Assembly (NCBI RefSeq): GCF_009907385.1
Contig: NZ_JAAATR010000002.1
Coordinates: 62,001 to 126,000 of the forward strand
Length of the DNA: 64,000 nucleotides
Reading direction: 5' to 3'
DNA from: Atlantibacter hermannii
GTDB lineage: Bacteria > Pseudomonadota > Gammaproteobacteria > Enterobacterales > Enterobacteriaceae
Shown here: piece after piece, positions 26,940 through 37,648 of the stretch
How the letters are laid out: every line of letters starts with the position of its first letter
How positions within the stretch are numbered: the first letter of the stretch is position 1
Program-made: the position numbers and the translations under genes
Notes under the pieces: model-generated
What the model was told of the DNA's origin: nothing
Databases searched by the model: none
The model's input: the letters and a program-made list of their open reading frames with translations, nothing else

Positions 26940-27170
26940 TTAATGGTTTCTGTTTTTATCTGTGATTTTTTTAGACAGGTTAGTGACGGCGATCATGATT
27001 TCAAACACGCGCGCTTCCAGCAGGCATGATGCTGTTTCGTCTATATTTACGGACTTGATAACGTAATTTTGTACATCTTTGATCTTCACCTGTACAAATT
27101 TTTCAGCATTATTTTGCCTGAGGTTTTGCGGCTCTAATGAAAAAGGGGGATGGGTTATATCCATAGTCAT
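26940..27170 (-). CDS. Small hypothetical protein upstream of pgaA
   Basis: An open frame of 76 residues with ATG codons at 27170 and 27164. The C-terminal half (CLLEARVFEIMIAVTNLSKKI) could form an amphipathic helix, and the composition is protein-like, but no clear ribosome site precedes either ATG and no family was recognised. It lies in AT-rich DNA and reads toward pgaA. It could be a small regulator or simply a chance frame. Confidence 0.3.
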   Translation of the reverse strand: MTMDITHPPFSLEPQNLRQNNAEKFVQVKIKDVQNYVIKSVNIDETASCLLEARVFEIMIAVTNLSKKITDKNRNH

Positions 27171-27661
27171 TCATTAATTGCAGTGGCGGATGATTTAAAT
27201 AACGTTAGCGTAAAAAATTATTCTATTTTCGTATTGTCATTTTTATAAAACAGGCTAGCAGGATTTATATTGCCTGAAAGTTTCATGTCCCGTTATTTTC
27301 AGAAAAGCTGAGAATAATGCGCACAGACCTGTCTCTACGCCAGTGATCGATACGGTTAGTCAGGTACAATAAACGCAGCGCTTTCCGTAAGTGAGAAACC
27401 ACCGATGATGGCGGACTTAACGGCTATACTCTTCGCCAGAGGATGACAACAGGCGCAGAAAAATGGCATGCGGCAATACGGGTTTACCTGTTGATGAGCG
27501 GGATGAAACATAAGAGATCCGCGCAGCGGCTAACCGTTGACCGGAATAATCTTTAAAGCCCCGGCAGGCCTGATTAAAACCCACCGCAATGCAGTATACT
27601 CTGCCCGCGCAGGATAATGATGAGCGTATCCTGTGAGTAGCCGTGTCTTTGGAGAAAGAGC
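27171..27661. other. Intergenic region upstream of yhjK
   Basis: About 490 bases with no gene seen. TATACT at 27595-27600 and again at 27425-27430 are possible -10 elements for yhjK, without convincing -35 partners. The base composition rises from AT-rich on the left to typical on the right, suggesting a boundary of the inserted pga segment near 27.3 kb. Confidence 0.3.
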
Positions 27662-29656
27662 TTGCGAGTCAGTCGTTCGTTAACGATAAAGCAGATGGCG
27701 ATGGTTTCTGCCGTCGCCGTGGTTTTTATTTTTGTTTTTGTAGTGATTTTGCTTTTCCATTTTGTGCAGCAAAATCGTTATCACACCGCGATGCAGATGG
27801 AAAGCATCGCCCGTTCCGTGCGCCTGCCGCTTTCTGCCGCTGTGCTGAAAGCCGATATTCCGGAAGCGGAGGCCATCCTTAAGCAGATCAAGCCCGCTGG
27901 CATCATCAGCCGCGCGGATGTGGTGCTGCCCAATCAGTTTCAGGCGTTGCGGGTGAGTTTCACCCCGGAACGACCGATTCCAGTCATGATTGCGCGTATC
28001 TTCGAAATTCCGGTGCAAATTTCGTTGCCGCTCTATTCACTGGAGCGCCCCGCCAATCCGCAGCCGCTGGCCTATCTGGTGCTGCAGGCCGACTCCTGGC
28101 GGATGTACAAATTTATCATCAGCGCCATTTCGACGCTGGTGACTTCGTGGCTGCTGCTGTCGCTGATGCTGTCTGTGGCGATCACCTGGTGCATCAACCG
28201 GCTGATAGTGCGTCCACTGCGCAAGCTGGCGCGCGAGCTGAACCATCTGGATGCCCAGGATGTACTGGGGCATCAACTGACCCTTCCGCGCCTGCATCAT
28301 GATGATGAGATCGCCATGCTGGTGCGCAGCTACAACCGCAATCAGCAAACGCTGCTGCGCCAGCATGAAGAGATCACTTCTCAGGCCACGCGGTTCCCGG
28401 CTACGGAATTGCCCAATAAACCGCTGCTGATGGCGCTGCTGGAACAGTCAACCGGTAACAGCCATCCGCTGGCGTTGCTGGTCATTGCCTGCGAAACGTT
28501 GCAGGACGTCGCGGGCGTATTGAATGAAGAACAACGCGAGGTCCTGCTGCTGACGCTGGTGAGCAAACTGAAAGCGACACTGCCGCCGCGCATGGTACTG
28601 GCGCAGGTCAGCCATTACGATTTCGCCGTTATCGCCCATGGCGTGAAAGAGCCCTGGCACGCCATTACCCTGGCGCAGCGCCTGCAAAAAGCGCTGGGCG
28701 AAAAGCTGCCGATTAACGGGATCCAACTGCGCCCCACCGCCAGCATCGGTATCGCCATGTTTTACGGCGGCCTGACGCCGGAGCAATTGTATCGCCGCGC
28801 GATATCCGCCGCCTTCAGCGCCCGTCGCAAAGGCAAAAATCAGATCCAGTTCTTCGATCCGGTGCAGATGGCGCTGGCGCAAAAGCGTCTGACCGAAGAG
28901 AGCGACATTATTAGCGCGCTGGACAGCGATCGTTTCGCCATCTGGCTGCAGCCGCAGGTGGATTTACGCAGCGGCGCGCTGGTTAGCGCGGAGGTGTTGC
29001 TGCGCCAGAAACAACCGGACGGTAGCTGGGCGTTGCCGGACGATTTAATCGAACGCATTGAATCCTGCGGGTTGATGGTCACGGTGGGGCACTGGATCCT
29101 GGAAGAGTCCTGCCGGCTGCTGGCGGCCTGGCAGGCGCGCAATATCGAGTTGCCGCTGTCGGTGAACCTCTCGGCGCTCCAGTTATTGCATCACAATATG
29201 ATGAATGACGTGCTGGAGTTGCTGTCGCGTTATCACATCAAACCGGGAACCCTGATCCTGGAAGTGACCGAAAGCCGCCGTATCGACGATCCGGACGCGG
29301 CGGTTAATATTCTGCGTCCGTTACGCCAGGCCGGTGTCCGTATTGCGCTGGATGATTTTGGGATGGGGTACGCCAGCCTGCGTCACTTGCATCATATGAA
29401 GTCCGTGCCGGTAGACGTATTAAAAATCGACAAAAACTTCGTGGAAGGCATTCCGGATGACCACAGCATGGTCTCGGCGATTATCGCGATGGCGAAAAGC
29501 ATGGAGCTGGACGTGATTGCTGAAGGCGTGGAAAACGATGCCCAGCGCCAATGGCTGGCCGACGCGGGTGTCGTTGTCGCCCAGGGTTATCTGTTTGGCA
29601 AAGCGGTGACGCCAGCCGAGTTTGAAAAAAACAGGTTACCTGACCCGAAAGTATGA
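27662..29656 (+). CDS. yhjK: YhjK/HmsP-type c-di-GMP phosphodiesterase
   Basis: A 664-residue inner-membrane protein with TM segments at about 14-34 and 152-176 around a periplasmic domain, a HAMP-like linker, a degenerate GGDEF domain (SHYDF at 317-321) and an EAL domain. The EAL motif is EVL at 444-446, with the DDFGMGY, KIDK and EGVEN catalytic elements intact, so it should hydrolyse c-di-GMP. It matches E. coli YhjK (PdeK) and Yersinia HmsP; HmsP limits Hms/PNAG biofilm in Yersinia. The start is TTG at 27662, preceded by GGAG, and gives the E. coli N-terminus [11 protein letters not shown]. It is adjacent to and divergent from pgaABCD. Confidence 0.92.
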   Translation: MRVSRSLTIKQMAMVSAVAVVFIFVFVVILLFHFVQQNRYHTAMQMESIARSVRLPLSAAVLKADIPEAEAILKQIKPAGIISRADVVLPNQFQALRVSFTPERPIPVMIARIFEIPVQISLPLYSLERPANPQPLAYLVLQADSWRMYKFIISAISTLVTSWLLLSLMLSVAITWCINRLIVRPLRKLARELNHLDAQDVLGHQLTLPRLHHDDEIAMLVRSYNRNQQTLLRQHEEITSQATRFPATELPNKPLLMALLEQSTGNSHPLALLVIACETLQDVAGVLNEEQREVLLLTLVSKLKATLPPRMVLAQVSHYDFAVIAHGVKEPWHAITLAQRLQKALGEKLPINGIQLRPTASIGIAMFYGGLTPEQLYRRAISAAFSARRKGKNQIQFFDPVQMALAQKRLTEESDIISALDSDRFAIWLQPQVDLRSGALVSAEVLLRQKQPDGSWALPDDLIERIESCGLMVTVGHWILEESCRLLAAWQARNIELPLSVNLSALQLLHHNMMNDVLELLSRYHIKPGTLILEVTESRRIDDPDAAVNILRPLRQAGVRIALDDFGMGYASLRHLHHMKSVPVDVLKIDKNFVEGIPDDHSMVSAIIAMAKSMELDVIAEGVENDAQRQWLADAGVVVAQGYLFGKAVTPAEFEKNRLPDPKV

Positions 29657-29687
29657 GGTTTTAGCGCAGCGCGACGACAGGGGCTGG

Positions 29688-29703
29688 TGCGAGTCAGCTC
29701 ATG
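29688..29703. promoter_or_regulatory. Candidate CRP site upstream of dctA
   Basis: TGCGA-GTCAGC-TCATG matches 7 of 10 positions of the CRP half-sites TGTGA-N6-TCACA. It lies 131 bases before the dctA start. E. coli dctA is activated by CRP-cAMP and DcuSR. Confidence 0.35.
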
Positions 29704-29773
29704 TTTCTTAACATTTATGTTTCAATTTTGATGCATTGTTATATCTGCACTGTTTGGCGGGTGTTATTTTTAG

Positions 29774-31120
<1,347 letters not shown>

Positions 31121-31132
31121 TATCACTCATTT

Positions 31133-31161
31133 GCCCGCGGCGGCTTGCCCTGGCCGCGGGC
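31133..31161 (+). other. Stem-loop after dctA
   Basis: GCCCGCGGC (31133-31141) pairs with GCCGCGGGC (31153-31161). There is no T run, so it may protect the dctA mRNA end or act with Rho. Confidence 0.5.
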
Positions 31162-31317
31162 TCCTGCGCATAATTGCCCTAATTTTTACTTTTTAACGTG
31201 ACGTTTTTCGGTTTGCGCGGTCAAACGCTGTAGCGAAACGTTACCTTAGGTGGCCCACGTAAAAAGGACGGGCCGCCTTTGCTTGTTTTTAACCAGGAAT
31301 GTTGATCAGGGGTTCAC

Positions 31318-32793
31318 ATGCAGGGCACATTTACTCGAATTTTCACCGGCGGTTTGCTGTTAGCTATCGTCGGTAACGTGCAGGCAGAAGCGCTCCAGCC
31401 GGACCCGGCATGGCAACAGGGCACACTTTCAAATGGTTTTCAGTGGCAAGTTCTGGCTACGCCGCAGCGTCCCAGCGACCGCATCGAAATCCGACTGCTA
31501 ATCAATACCGGTTCACTGACCGAAAGCACCCAGCAAACGGGATATAGCCACTTTCTGCCCCGGGTCGCGTTGACCCAAAGCGGCAGCCTGCAGCCGGTTC
31601 AGGCTCGCTCCATGTGGCAGCAAAGCGTTGATCCTAAACGCCCTATGCCACCTGCTATCGTTTCTTATGACTTCACGCAATACAATCTCAGCCTGCCGAA
31701 TAGCCGCAATGACCTGCTGAAAGAGTCGCTAACCTGGCTGGCGGACGCCGCAGGCAATCTGAACATCACCCCACAAAGCGTAACCCACGCGCTGCAAACC
31801 CAGGATATGGTGCTGACCGCCCCCGCCGACACCAAAGAAGGGAGCTGGCGCTACCGCCTGAAAGGCTCGACGCTGTTGGGCCACGATCCCTCCGAATCGC
31901 CGAAGCAACCGGTGGATGCCGGGCATTTAAAGGCGTTTTATCAAAAATGGTACACGCCGGATGCGATGACGCTGATCGTGGTGGGCAATATCGACAGCCG
32001 CGCGGTTGCAGAACAAATCAATAAAACCTTTGGTAGCCTGAAAGGCAAACGTGAAACGCCAGCGCCGGTGCCGACGCTTTCTCCGCTGCGCCATGACCCG
32101 GTCAGTATTATGACGACTGCGGTGCGCCAGGATCGCCTGGGCATCACCTGGGATACCCCCTGGTTGCCGATCCGCGAATCCGCCGCACTGTTGCGCTACT
32201 GGCGCGCCGATCTGGCTCGCGAAGCGCTGTTCTGGCACGTTCAGCAGTACTTAACCCGCAGCAACGTTAAAGATCTTAATCTGGGCTTTGACTGCCGGGT
32301 ACTGTTCCAGCGCGCGCAGTGCGCCATTAATATTGAATCGCCGGGCGAGAAGCTGGACAGCAACCTGAATCTGGTCGCCAAAGAGTTGGCGAATGTGCGC
32401 AGTCACGGGCTGGCAAAAGAGGAGTTTGACGCGCTCATCACCCAGAAAAAAGCCGAGCTGCAAAAGCTGTTCGCAACCTATGCCCGCACCGACACCGATA
32501 TTCTGATTAACCAACGGTTGCGCACGCTGCAAAATCAGGTGGTGGATATCGCGCCAGAGCAATACCAGAAGCTGCGCCAGGATTTCCTCAACGGCTTAAC
32601 GGTTGATCAACTGAATCAGGATCTGCGCCAGCAGTTATCCCACGAGATGGCGCTGATTCTGTTGCAGCCGCAGGGCGAGCCGGAATTTGATATGAAGGTG
32701 TTGAAGGCGACCTGGGACAAGATTATGGCGCAGGAACCCGTGGTAGAAGAACCCACGCCTGAAGGCGATGCGGGCGCGCCTGCCGCTCAGTAA
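31318..32793 (+). CDS. yhjJ: YhjJ, periplasmic M16-family protein without the zinc motif
   Basis: A 491-residue secreted protein (signal peptide ending near VQA, residue 23) with two insulinase/pitrilysin (M16) domains. Active M16 enzymes have HxxEH; at that place this protein reads HFLPR, so the glutamate and second histidine are missing and it is probably not a metallopeptidase. E. coli YhjJ shows the same loss. It may be a chaperone-like or partner subunit; function unknown. It is followed by a strong bidirectional terminator. Confidence 0.9.
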   Translation: MQGTFTRIFTGGLLLAIVGNVQAEALQPDPAWQQGTLSNGFQWQVLATPQRPSDRIEIRLLINTGSLTESTQQTGYSHFLPRVALTQSGSLQPVQARSMWQQSVDPKRPMPPAIVSYDFTQYNLSLPNSRNDLLKESLTWLADAAGNLNITPQSVTHALQTQDMVLTAPADTKEGSWRYRLKGSTLLGHDPSESPKQPVDAGHLKAFYQKWYTPDAMTLIVVGNIDSRAVAEQINKTFGSLKGKRETPAPVPTLSPLRHDPVSIMTTAVRQDRLGITWDTPWLPIRESAALLRYWRADLAREALFWHVQQYLTRSNVKDLNLGFDCRVLFQRAQCAINIESPGEKLDSNLNLVAKELANVRSHGLAKEEFDALITQKKAELQKLFATYARTDTDILINQRLRTLQNQVVDIAPEQYQKLRQDFLNGLTVDQLNQDLRQQLSHEMALILLQPQGEPEFDMKVLKATWDKIMAQEPVVEEPTPEGDAGAPAAQ

Positions 32794-32795
32794 TT

Positions 32796-32829
32796 AAAAA
32801 ACCCGGCTTTAAAGAGAGCCGGGTTTTTT
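32796..32829. terminator. Bidirectional terminator between yhjJ and yhjG
   Basis: AACCCGGCT (32800-32808) pairs with AGCCGGGTT (32817-32825) between A and T runs, serving the convergent genes on both sides. Confidence 0.9.
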
Positions 32830-32832
32830 CTG

Positions 32833-34893
32833 TTACTTCTTCATCTGCGACAAAATCACCTGACACTGATTCGCTTCGCCTTCCGACGGAGAAATCAGCG
32901 CCAGCAGCGCGGCGGCCGGTGTGACCAGCGTCGCCAGCGCCGCTGCCACCGCGCCGCGGGCAATCAACGGCCCCGGCTTCACGCCGTAATCCGGGTTTTT
33001 AAAGGTCCCGCGCACGTACAGCGGCGAGCGCAGCGTGACGATGCGTATCCCTTTACTCTCCGGATCGATGGTTAAATCGAGCTGCTCCGAGGCGAAGCTG
33101 GCGGTGCCGGTAATGTTGACCACCGCGTTTTCCGTGTCGAAGGCAAAAATTTGCGGGCGCGCCACGCCGCGGCGGATATCCAGATTGGCGGCCGCGCAGT
33201 TGACGCGCACTTCTTCGTCACCAAAAATTTGCCCGACCAGGAAGTTACCCACGTTCAGGCCGAGGATTTCCATCAGGTTGCGGCTAATCAGCCCGTCGTT
33301 CATCAGCAGCTTGAGATTACCGTCGCTGCTGCCCAGCAGGGCGGCGATGGAGTTGCCGGTGCCGCGGAACTCCGCATCGCCGTTCAGCTCGCCGAGCGTT
33401 TTCTGCATCAATTCTACATCCGGCATCAGCTGTTTGAGCTTCAGGCGGCGCGCCTGAATATCGGCCTCGCCGCGCATCGGGTTCTTTCTGCCGTCGAGGT
33501 GGATGTTGGAAGCGATGGTGCCGCCCGCCATGCCGAACTTAAGCGGTTTGAGGCGCAAATCGCCGTTATTCAACAGGATATGGGTGGAAAGATCGCTCAG
33601 CGGCAGGGTCGTGCTGTGCTCGATGCGCCGTCCTTTAAACCGCACATCGGCATCCATGGTATCCCACTTATCCGTCTCGAATTTGTCATACGGTAAGACC
33701 TTGCCCGCCGGTTGCGCGGACTTCTCGCCTTTTTTCTGCTCTGACTGGCGGCTCTTCTCCGCGCCTTTGCCGGAATCCACGCCAATCAGCGGGCCTAAAT
33801 CCGCCAGTCGCAGCTGGCGCGATTCCAAATCGCCTTCCAGTTTCGGGCGCGGTTCACGCTGGCTGTAGGTGAGCGAGCCGCGAATGTCGCTGTCGCCGAT
33901 ACGCCCACGGAAGCCGCGATAGTCGTAAACCGAGCCTTTTTCAGCATCGATTTTCGCCACCAGCCGTCCGTCGGTTTCGAAAGGCGGGGTATCCGGCAGC
34001 AGTACGCCGGTCAGTTCATACAGTTCCCCTAATGAATCGCCGCTGAATTTGAGCTGGAGATCCACGCCGCCCATTTTCATCGGATCGTTCACGGTGCCCT
34101 GAAACGCCACCCGCGTGTTGCCGGAGCGAATGTCGGCCTGCACCGGGAAGGGCGTGCCTTCGCTGCGCAGCGCCAGCATACCGCCAATTTTCCCGCTGCC
34201 CTGCACGCTTTGCTCGTTATAGCGGCCCTTCATTATTAAGCCGAAAATGTAATCGCCAGGTTGTTTTTCATCGTCTTTGGCTTTCTGGCCGCTCACTTCG
34301 CTGTACGGCAGCGGTTTGCCCAGCGGGTCGACCAGGATTTCCACATCGGCCTTAGAGACGCTGTCATCCACCGCGATGCGGCCTTCATCAAACAGAATAT
34401 TGTCCAGACGGAACGACCACGAGGAGGGCTGCTGCGGCTCGTCTTCGTTATCGCTTTTCGCCATATCGAAGGTCCAGTTATTGGTTTTTTCATTAATACG
34501 GATCAGCCTGGCATCGGGTTTAACCAGCTTAATCCAGGGTAGATACACGGTTTTCGACAGCAGCGCCAGCGGGGCCAGCGTGGCTTCCACGCGAGGGAGA
34601 TGCACCATAGTGACAGCAGGGATGTCGGGCGGGTTGCCGAGGATAATATCGTTGGCGTACACGTGGGGCCACGGCACCCAGCTGCGCCAGCCCGGCTCGT
34701 CGCGGTTGCGCGCCCAGGCGACGCTAAGATCGCCGCGAATAGCAAATGGACGGTTCAGTTCAGTAGAAACTTTTTGGTTGATGGTTGGCTTCAGCCGATT
34801 CCAGTCAAAAGTCGCAATAACAATCACAACCACCACAATCAACAACAAAAAAGCGCCTGCTACTCCGCTTATAATTTTTCCGGTTCGCGTCAT
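32833..34893 (-). CDS. yhjG: YhjG, AsmA-family envelope protein
   Basis: A 686-residue AsmA-like protein with a single N-terminal membrane anchor (about residues 8-28, then FDWNRLKP) and a long periplasmic beta-rich body; AsmA-family proteins form bridges for phospholipid traffic between inner and outer membrane. The C-terminal ASEQLDLTIDPESKG block and GAVAAALATLVTPAAALLALI are typical. The ATG at 34893 with GAGG upstream is preferred over the GTG at 34899. It matches E. coli YhjG throughout. The exact role of YhjG is unproven. Confidence 0.92.
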   Translation of the reverse strand: MTRTGKIISGVAGAFLLLIVVVVIVIATFDWNRLKPTINQKVSTELNRPFAIRGDLSVAWARNRDEPGWRSWVPWPHVYANDIILGNPPDIPAVTMVHLPRVEATLAPLALLSKTVYLPWIKLVKPDARLIRINEKTNNWTFDMAKSDNEDEPQQPSSWSFRLDNILFDEGRIAVDDSVSKADVEILVDPLGKPLPYSEVSGQKAKDDEKQPGDYIFGLIMKGRYNEQSVQGSGKIGGMLALRSEGTPFPVQADIRSGNTRVAFQGTVNDPMKMGGVDLQLKFSGDSLGELYELTGVLLPDTPPFETDGRLVAKIDAEKGSVYDYRGFRGRIGDSDIRGSLTYSQREPRPKLEGDLESRQLRLADLGPLIGVDSGKGAEKSRQSEQKKGEKSAQPAGKVLPYDKFETDKWDTMDADVRFKGRRIEHSTTLPLSDLSTHILLNNGDLRLKPLKFGMAGGTIASNIHLDGRKNPMRGEADIQARRLKLKQLMPDVELMQKTLGELNGDAEFRGTGNSIAALLGSSDGNLKLLMNDGLISRNLMEILGLNVGNFLVGQIFGDEEVRVNCAAANLDIRRGVARPQIFAFDTENAVVNITGTASFASEQLDLTIDPESKGIRIVTLRSPLYVRGTFKNPDYGVKPGPLIARGAVAAALATLVTPAAALLALISPSEGEANQCQVILSQMKK

Positions 34894-34951
34894 GCCCACC
34901 TCTGTCTGATTATCTTTTTTAATAAAGATAGTTCAGCACAGAGAAAGGGCA

Positions 34952-35725
34952 TCAAAGCAGCAGCATTTCTACCTCATCCAGGGTGCTGAAACAGACCGGG
35001 CGCGACAGGTAATAGCCCTGGGCCGCCAGCGCGGGCGATCCCTGTACGTCCTGCCACTCTTCCACGGTTTCGACGCCCTCGACGATCACGCCGTTGCAGT
35101 AGCGGTTCATTAGCTGGAGTAGCTGAGTGAACAGATTGCGGCCTTCCGGCGTGGTGCGCAGCATGATAAACAGCTCGCGCGCCACTTTGATGTAGTCATA
35201 GCGCACTTCGCTTAAGGCTGAGAAATTCGCCATGCCGGTGCCGAAATCGTCCAGCCACAGCGGGCCGAATTCGCTCATCCCCGCAAGGTTGGAGTCTTCC
35301 GGCAGGCGGATATGCTCCACCAGTTCAAAGCGCACCCAGGGCAGTTGGTTGACCAGTTGCAGAATGTCGCTGCGCTCGCGCATGGCGATAAGCGTGGGAC
35401 CATCGACATTCACCGACGCCAGCACCGCGTGGCGCAGGAAAAAATGTTCCCGCTGCTGGAGCATCCGCAACTGTTCTTCAATCACGCTCAGGCGCAGGCG
35501 TACCGGGATAGCGGCGAAATAGCGATCCGGCGCGATGCGTTGTTGGGGATTGGCAGGATGCGTGACGACCGTCAACAGCTCCACGGCCAGCAGCTTGCCG
35601 TCGGTTTTATAGATTGGCTGATAAGTATAAGCACGCTCACACTGCAACCAATATCGATGCTCTTCTAAATTTTCGATACTCGCGGCGGGCATTGTCAGCC
35701 GGTGAGTGACCTGCTTTAACTTCAT
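34952..35725 (-). CDS. pdeH: PdeH (YhjH), c-di-GMP phosphodiesterase
   Basis: A 257-residue cytoplasmic stand-alone EAL-domain enzyme. EAL-type ELL at 49-51, LDDFGTGMAN, YDYIK and VEGVET are intact. In E. coli PdeH is the main phosphodiesterase that keeps c-di-GMP low so that YcgR does not brake the flagellar motor. The ATG at 35725 is eight bases from AGGA; the ATG at 35731 is only two bases from it. A near-perfect FliA (sigma-28) promoter at 35772-35798 shows that flagellar-class control is conserved. Confidence 0.95.
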   Translation of the reverse strand: MKLKQVTHRLTMPAASIENLEEHRYWLQCERAYTYQPIYKTDGKLLAVELLTVVTHPANPQQRIAPDRYFAAIPVRLRLSVIEEQLRMLQQREHFFLRHAVLASVNVDGPTLIAMRERSDILQLVNQLPWVRFELVEHIRLPEDSNLAGMSEFGPLWLDDFGTGMANFSALSEVRYDYIKVARELFIMLRTTPEGRNLFTQLLQLMNRYCNGVIVEGVETVEEWQDVQGSPALAAQGYYLSRPVCFSTLDEVEMLLL

Positions 35726-35771
35726 CGTCATCGTCCTGTTAAACGGGGGGTGACATACCTGGACATTGGGA

Positions 35772-35798
35772 TTATCGGCCCCGCGCTTGAGAACTTTA
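35772..35798 (-). promoter_or_regulatory. FliA (sigma-28) promoter of pdeH
   Basis: On the minus strand TAAAGTTC (35798-35791), an 11-base spacer, then GCCGATAA (35779-35772). This is 15 of 16 positions of the consensus TAAAGTTT-N11-GCCGATAA. Transcription would start near 35765, about 40 bases before the start codon. Confidence 0.92.
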
Positions 35799-35873
35799 TG
35801 TTCCGGTCGACACCAATTCTGGCAGTTTTTTGGGGTTTTAGTTTCGGGATCGCCACCTGGCTCAAAAAAATTA

Positions 35874-35890
35874 TCGGAACATTGTTTTAA
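35874..35890. promoter_or_regulatory. KdgR-like operator of kdgK
   Basis: GGAACATTGTTTTA at 35876-35889 matches 12 of 14 positions of the KdgR core GAAACATTGTTTCA. KdgR represses kdgK and related ketogluconate genes in enterobacteria. It lies 67 bases before the kdgK start. Confidence 0.6.
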
Positions 35891-35956
35891 AATATTTGAC
35901 GACTTTTCGTTCGCAGCACACACTGCGCATAATATTGATAATCCGGGTTGGCCACT

Positions 35957-36889
35957 ATGTCGTTGAAAAAGATTGCCGTCATTGGCGAATGCATGATTGA
36001 ACTGTCGCAGAAAGGCGCGGAAGTAAACCGCGGATTTGGCGGCGATACGCTGAATACTTCTGTGTATATTGCGCGTCAGGTTGATGCCCAGGCGCTGGGC
36101 GTGCACTACGTAACCGCGCTGGGTCAGGACAGCTTCAGCCAGCAGATGCTGGAAGCATGGCAGGCTGAACAGGTGCAGACATCGCTGATCCAGCGTATGG
36201 AAAACCGTTTGCCGGGCCTGTACTACATCGAAACCGACGCTACGGGCGAGCGCACCTTTTACTACTGGCGCAACGAAGCCGCCGCGCGTTTCTGGCTGGA
36301 GAGCGAGCAGGCACCGGCAATTTGCGCCGAACTGGCGCAGTTTGATTACATTTATTTAAGCGGCATCAGCCTGGCGATCTTAAGCCCGGAAAGCCGTGAG
36401 AAACTGCTGGCGCTGCTGCGCCAGTGCCGCGCCAACGGCGGGAAAGTTATTTTCGACAACAACTACCGTCCGCGCCTGTGGGCCAGCAAAGAAGTGACTC
36501 AGCAGGTTTACCAGCAGATGCTCACCTGCACCGATATCGCCTTCCTGACGCTGGACGACGAAGACGCGCTGTGGGGCGAGAAGCCGGTTGAGGACGTGGT
36601 TGCCCGCACTCAGGCGGCGGGCGTCAGCGAAGTGGTGATTAAACGCGGCGCGGATTCTTGCCTGGTGGCGATTGCCGGCGAACCGCTGCTGGACGTCCCG
36701 GCGGTGAAACTGCCGAAAGAGAAAGTGATCGACACCACCGCAGCGGGCGATTCGTTCAGCGCTGGTTATCTGGCGGTGCGCCTCACCGGCGGCGATGCCG
36801 AAGCGGCGGCGAAGCGTGGTCACCTCACCGCCAGCACCGTGATCCAGTATCGCGGCGCGATTATTCCGCGTGAGGCGATGCCGCAGTAA
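35957..36889 (+). CDS. kdgK: KdgK, 2-dehydro-3-deoxygluconokinase
   Basis: Phosphorylates 2-keto-3-deoxygluconate with ATP to KDPG for Entner-Doudoroff cleavage, the last step of hexuronate and pectin-derived sugar use. The 310-residue PfkB-family protein has [11 protein letters not shown] near residue 28 and the catalytic-base signature [14 protein letters not shown] near 255. The ATG at 35957 gives the E. coli start; a TTG at 35948 is less likely. Its 3' end overlaps the convergent rsmJ by 29 bases. Confidence 0.95.
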   Translation: MSLKKIAVIGECMIELSQKGAEVNRGFGGDTLNTSVYIARQVDAQALGVHYVTALGQDSFSQQMLEAWQAEQVQTSLIQRMENRLPGLYYIETDATGERTFYYWRNEAAARFWLESEQAPAICAELAQFDYIYLSGISLAILSPESREKLLALLRQCRANGGKVIFDNNYRPRLWASKEVTQQVYQQMLTCTDIAFLTLDDEDALWGEKPVEDVVARTQAAGVSEVVIKRGADSCLVAIAGEPLLDVPAVKLPKEKVIDTTAAGDSFSAGYLAVRLTGGDAEAAAKRGHLTASTVIQYRGAIIPREAMPQ

Positions 36890-37640
36890 TGTCTGCCAGC
36901 GGCGGGTAGATATCAAAGCGATGGCTTTTGGTCGTCACCGCCGACTGGGTGGCGACGCCCGCCAGCGGCGGCGCATAGTCGGGGCGTTTGACCACAATGC
37001 GTTTGGTCGCCAGACGCCGGGCGGGTTCCAGTAATCCGTCCGCGTCGATATCCGGCCCCACCAGCGACTGAAACACCCGCATCTCTTTCTTCACCAGCGC
37101 GCTTTTCTGCTTGTGGGGGAACATCGGATCGAGATACACCACCTGCGGACGCGGCGTGATATTTTCCAGCGCCGTCAGGCTGGAGGCGTGGATCAGATGC
37201 AGCCGTTCCCGCAGCCAGGGGCCGATTTCCGGGTCCTGATAGCCGCGCGCCAGACCGTCATCCAGCAGCGCCGCCACCACCGGATTGCGTTCCAGCATCC
37301 GCACATGGCACCCCACCGACGCCAGCACAAAGGCATCGCGCCCCAGTCCCGCCGTGGCATCCACCACATCCGGCAGATAATTGCCCTTAATCCCCACGGC
37401 TTTAGCGACCGCTTCGCCGCGTCCGCCGCCAAATTTGCGGCGATGGGCCATTGCGCCAGAGACAAAATCGACAAAAATCCCGCCGAGCTTAGGTTCATCG
37501 CGCTTGCGCAATTCCAGATGCTCCGCTGTTAATACCAGCGCCATCGGGTTATCCGCGTCGTGGTTCAGCCCCCAGCGCTGCGCCAGAAGTGATAAGGCGC
37601 CGTCTCCGGCGCCTGTTTCATCAATTAAACAGATGTTCAC
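36861..37640 (-). CDS. rsmJ: RsmJ, 16S rRNA (guanine-1516-N2) methyltransferase
   Basis: A 259-residue SAM-dependent methyltransferase that modifies G1516 of 16S rRNA. The SAM site [15 protein letters not shown] (near 95) and the catalytic-type stretch [13 protein letters not shown] (near 170) are present. The start is GTG at 37640, eight bases after the prlC stop, without a strong ribosome site of its own, so translation is probably coupled to prlC. The C-terminus is a few residues longer than in E. coli and overlaps kdgK. Confidence 0.93.
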   Translation of the reverse strand: MNICLIDETGAGDGALSLLAQRWGLNHDADNPMALVLTAEHLELRKRDEPKLGGIFVDFVSGAMAHRRKFGGGRGEAVAKAVGIKGNYLPDVVDATAGLGRDAFVLASVGCHVRMLERNPVVAALLDDGLARGYQDPEIGPWLRERLHLIHASSLTALENITPRPQVVYLDPMFPHKQKSALVKKEMRVFQSLVGPDIDADGLLEPARRLATKRIVVKRPDYAPPLAGVATQSAVTTKSHRFDIYPPLADITAASPHAE

Positions 37641-37648
37641 GAGTGGGG

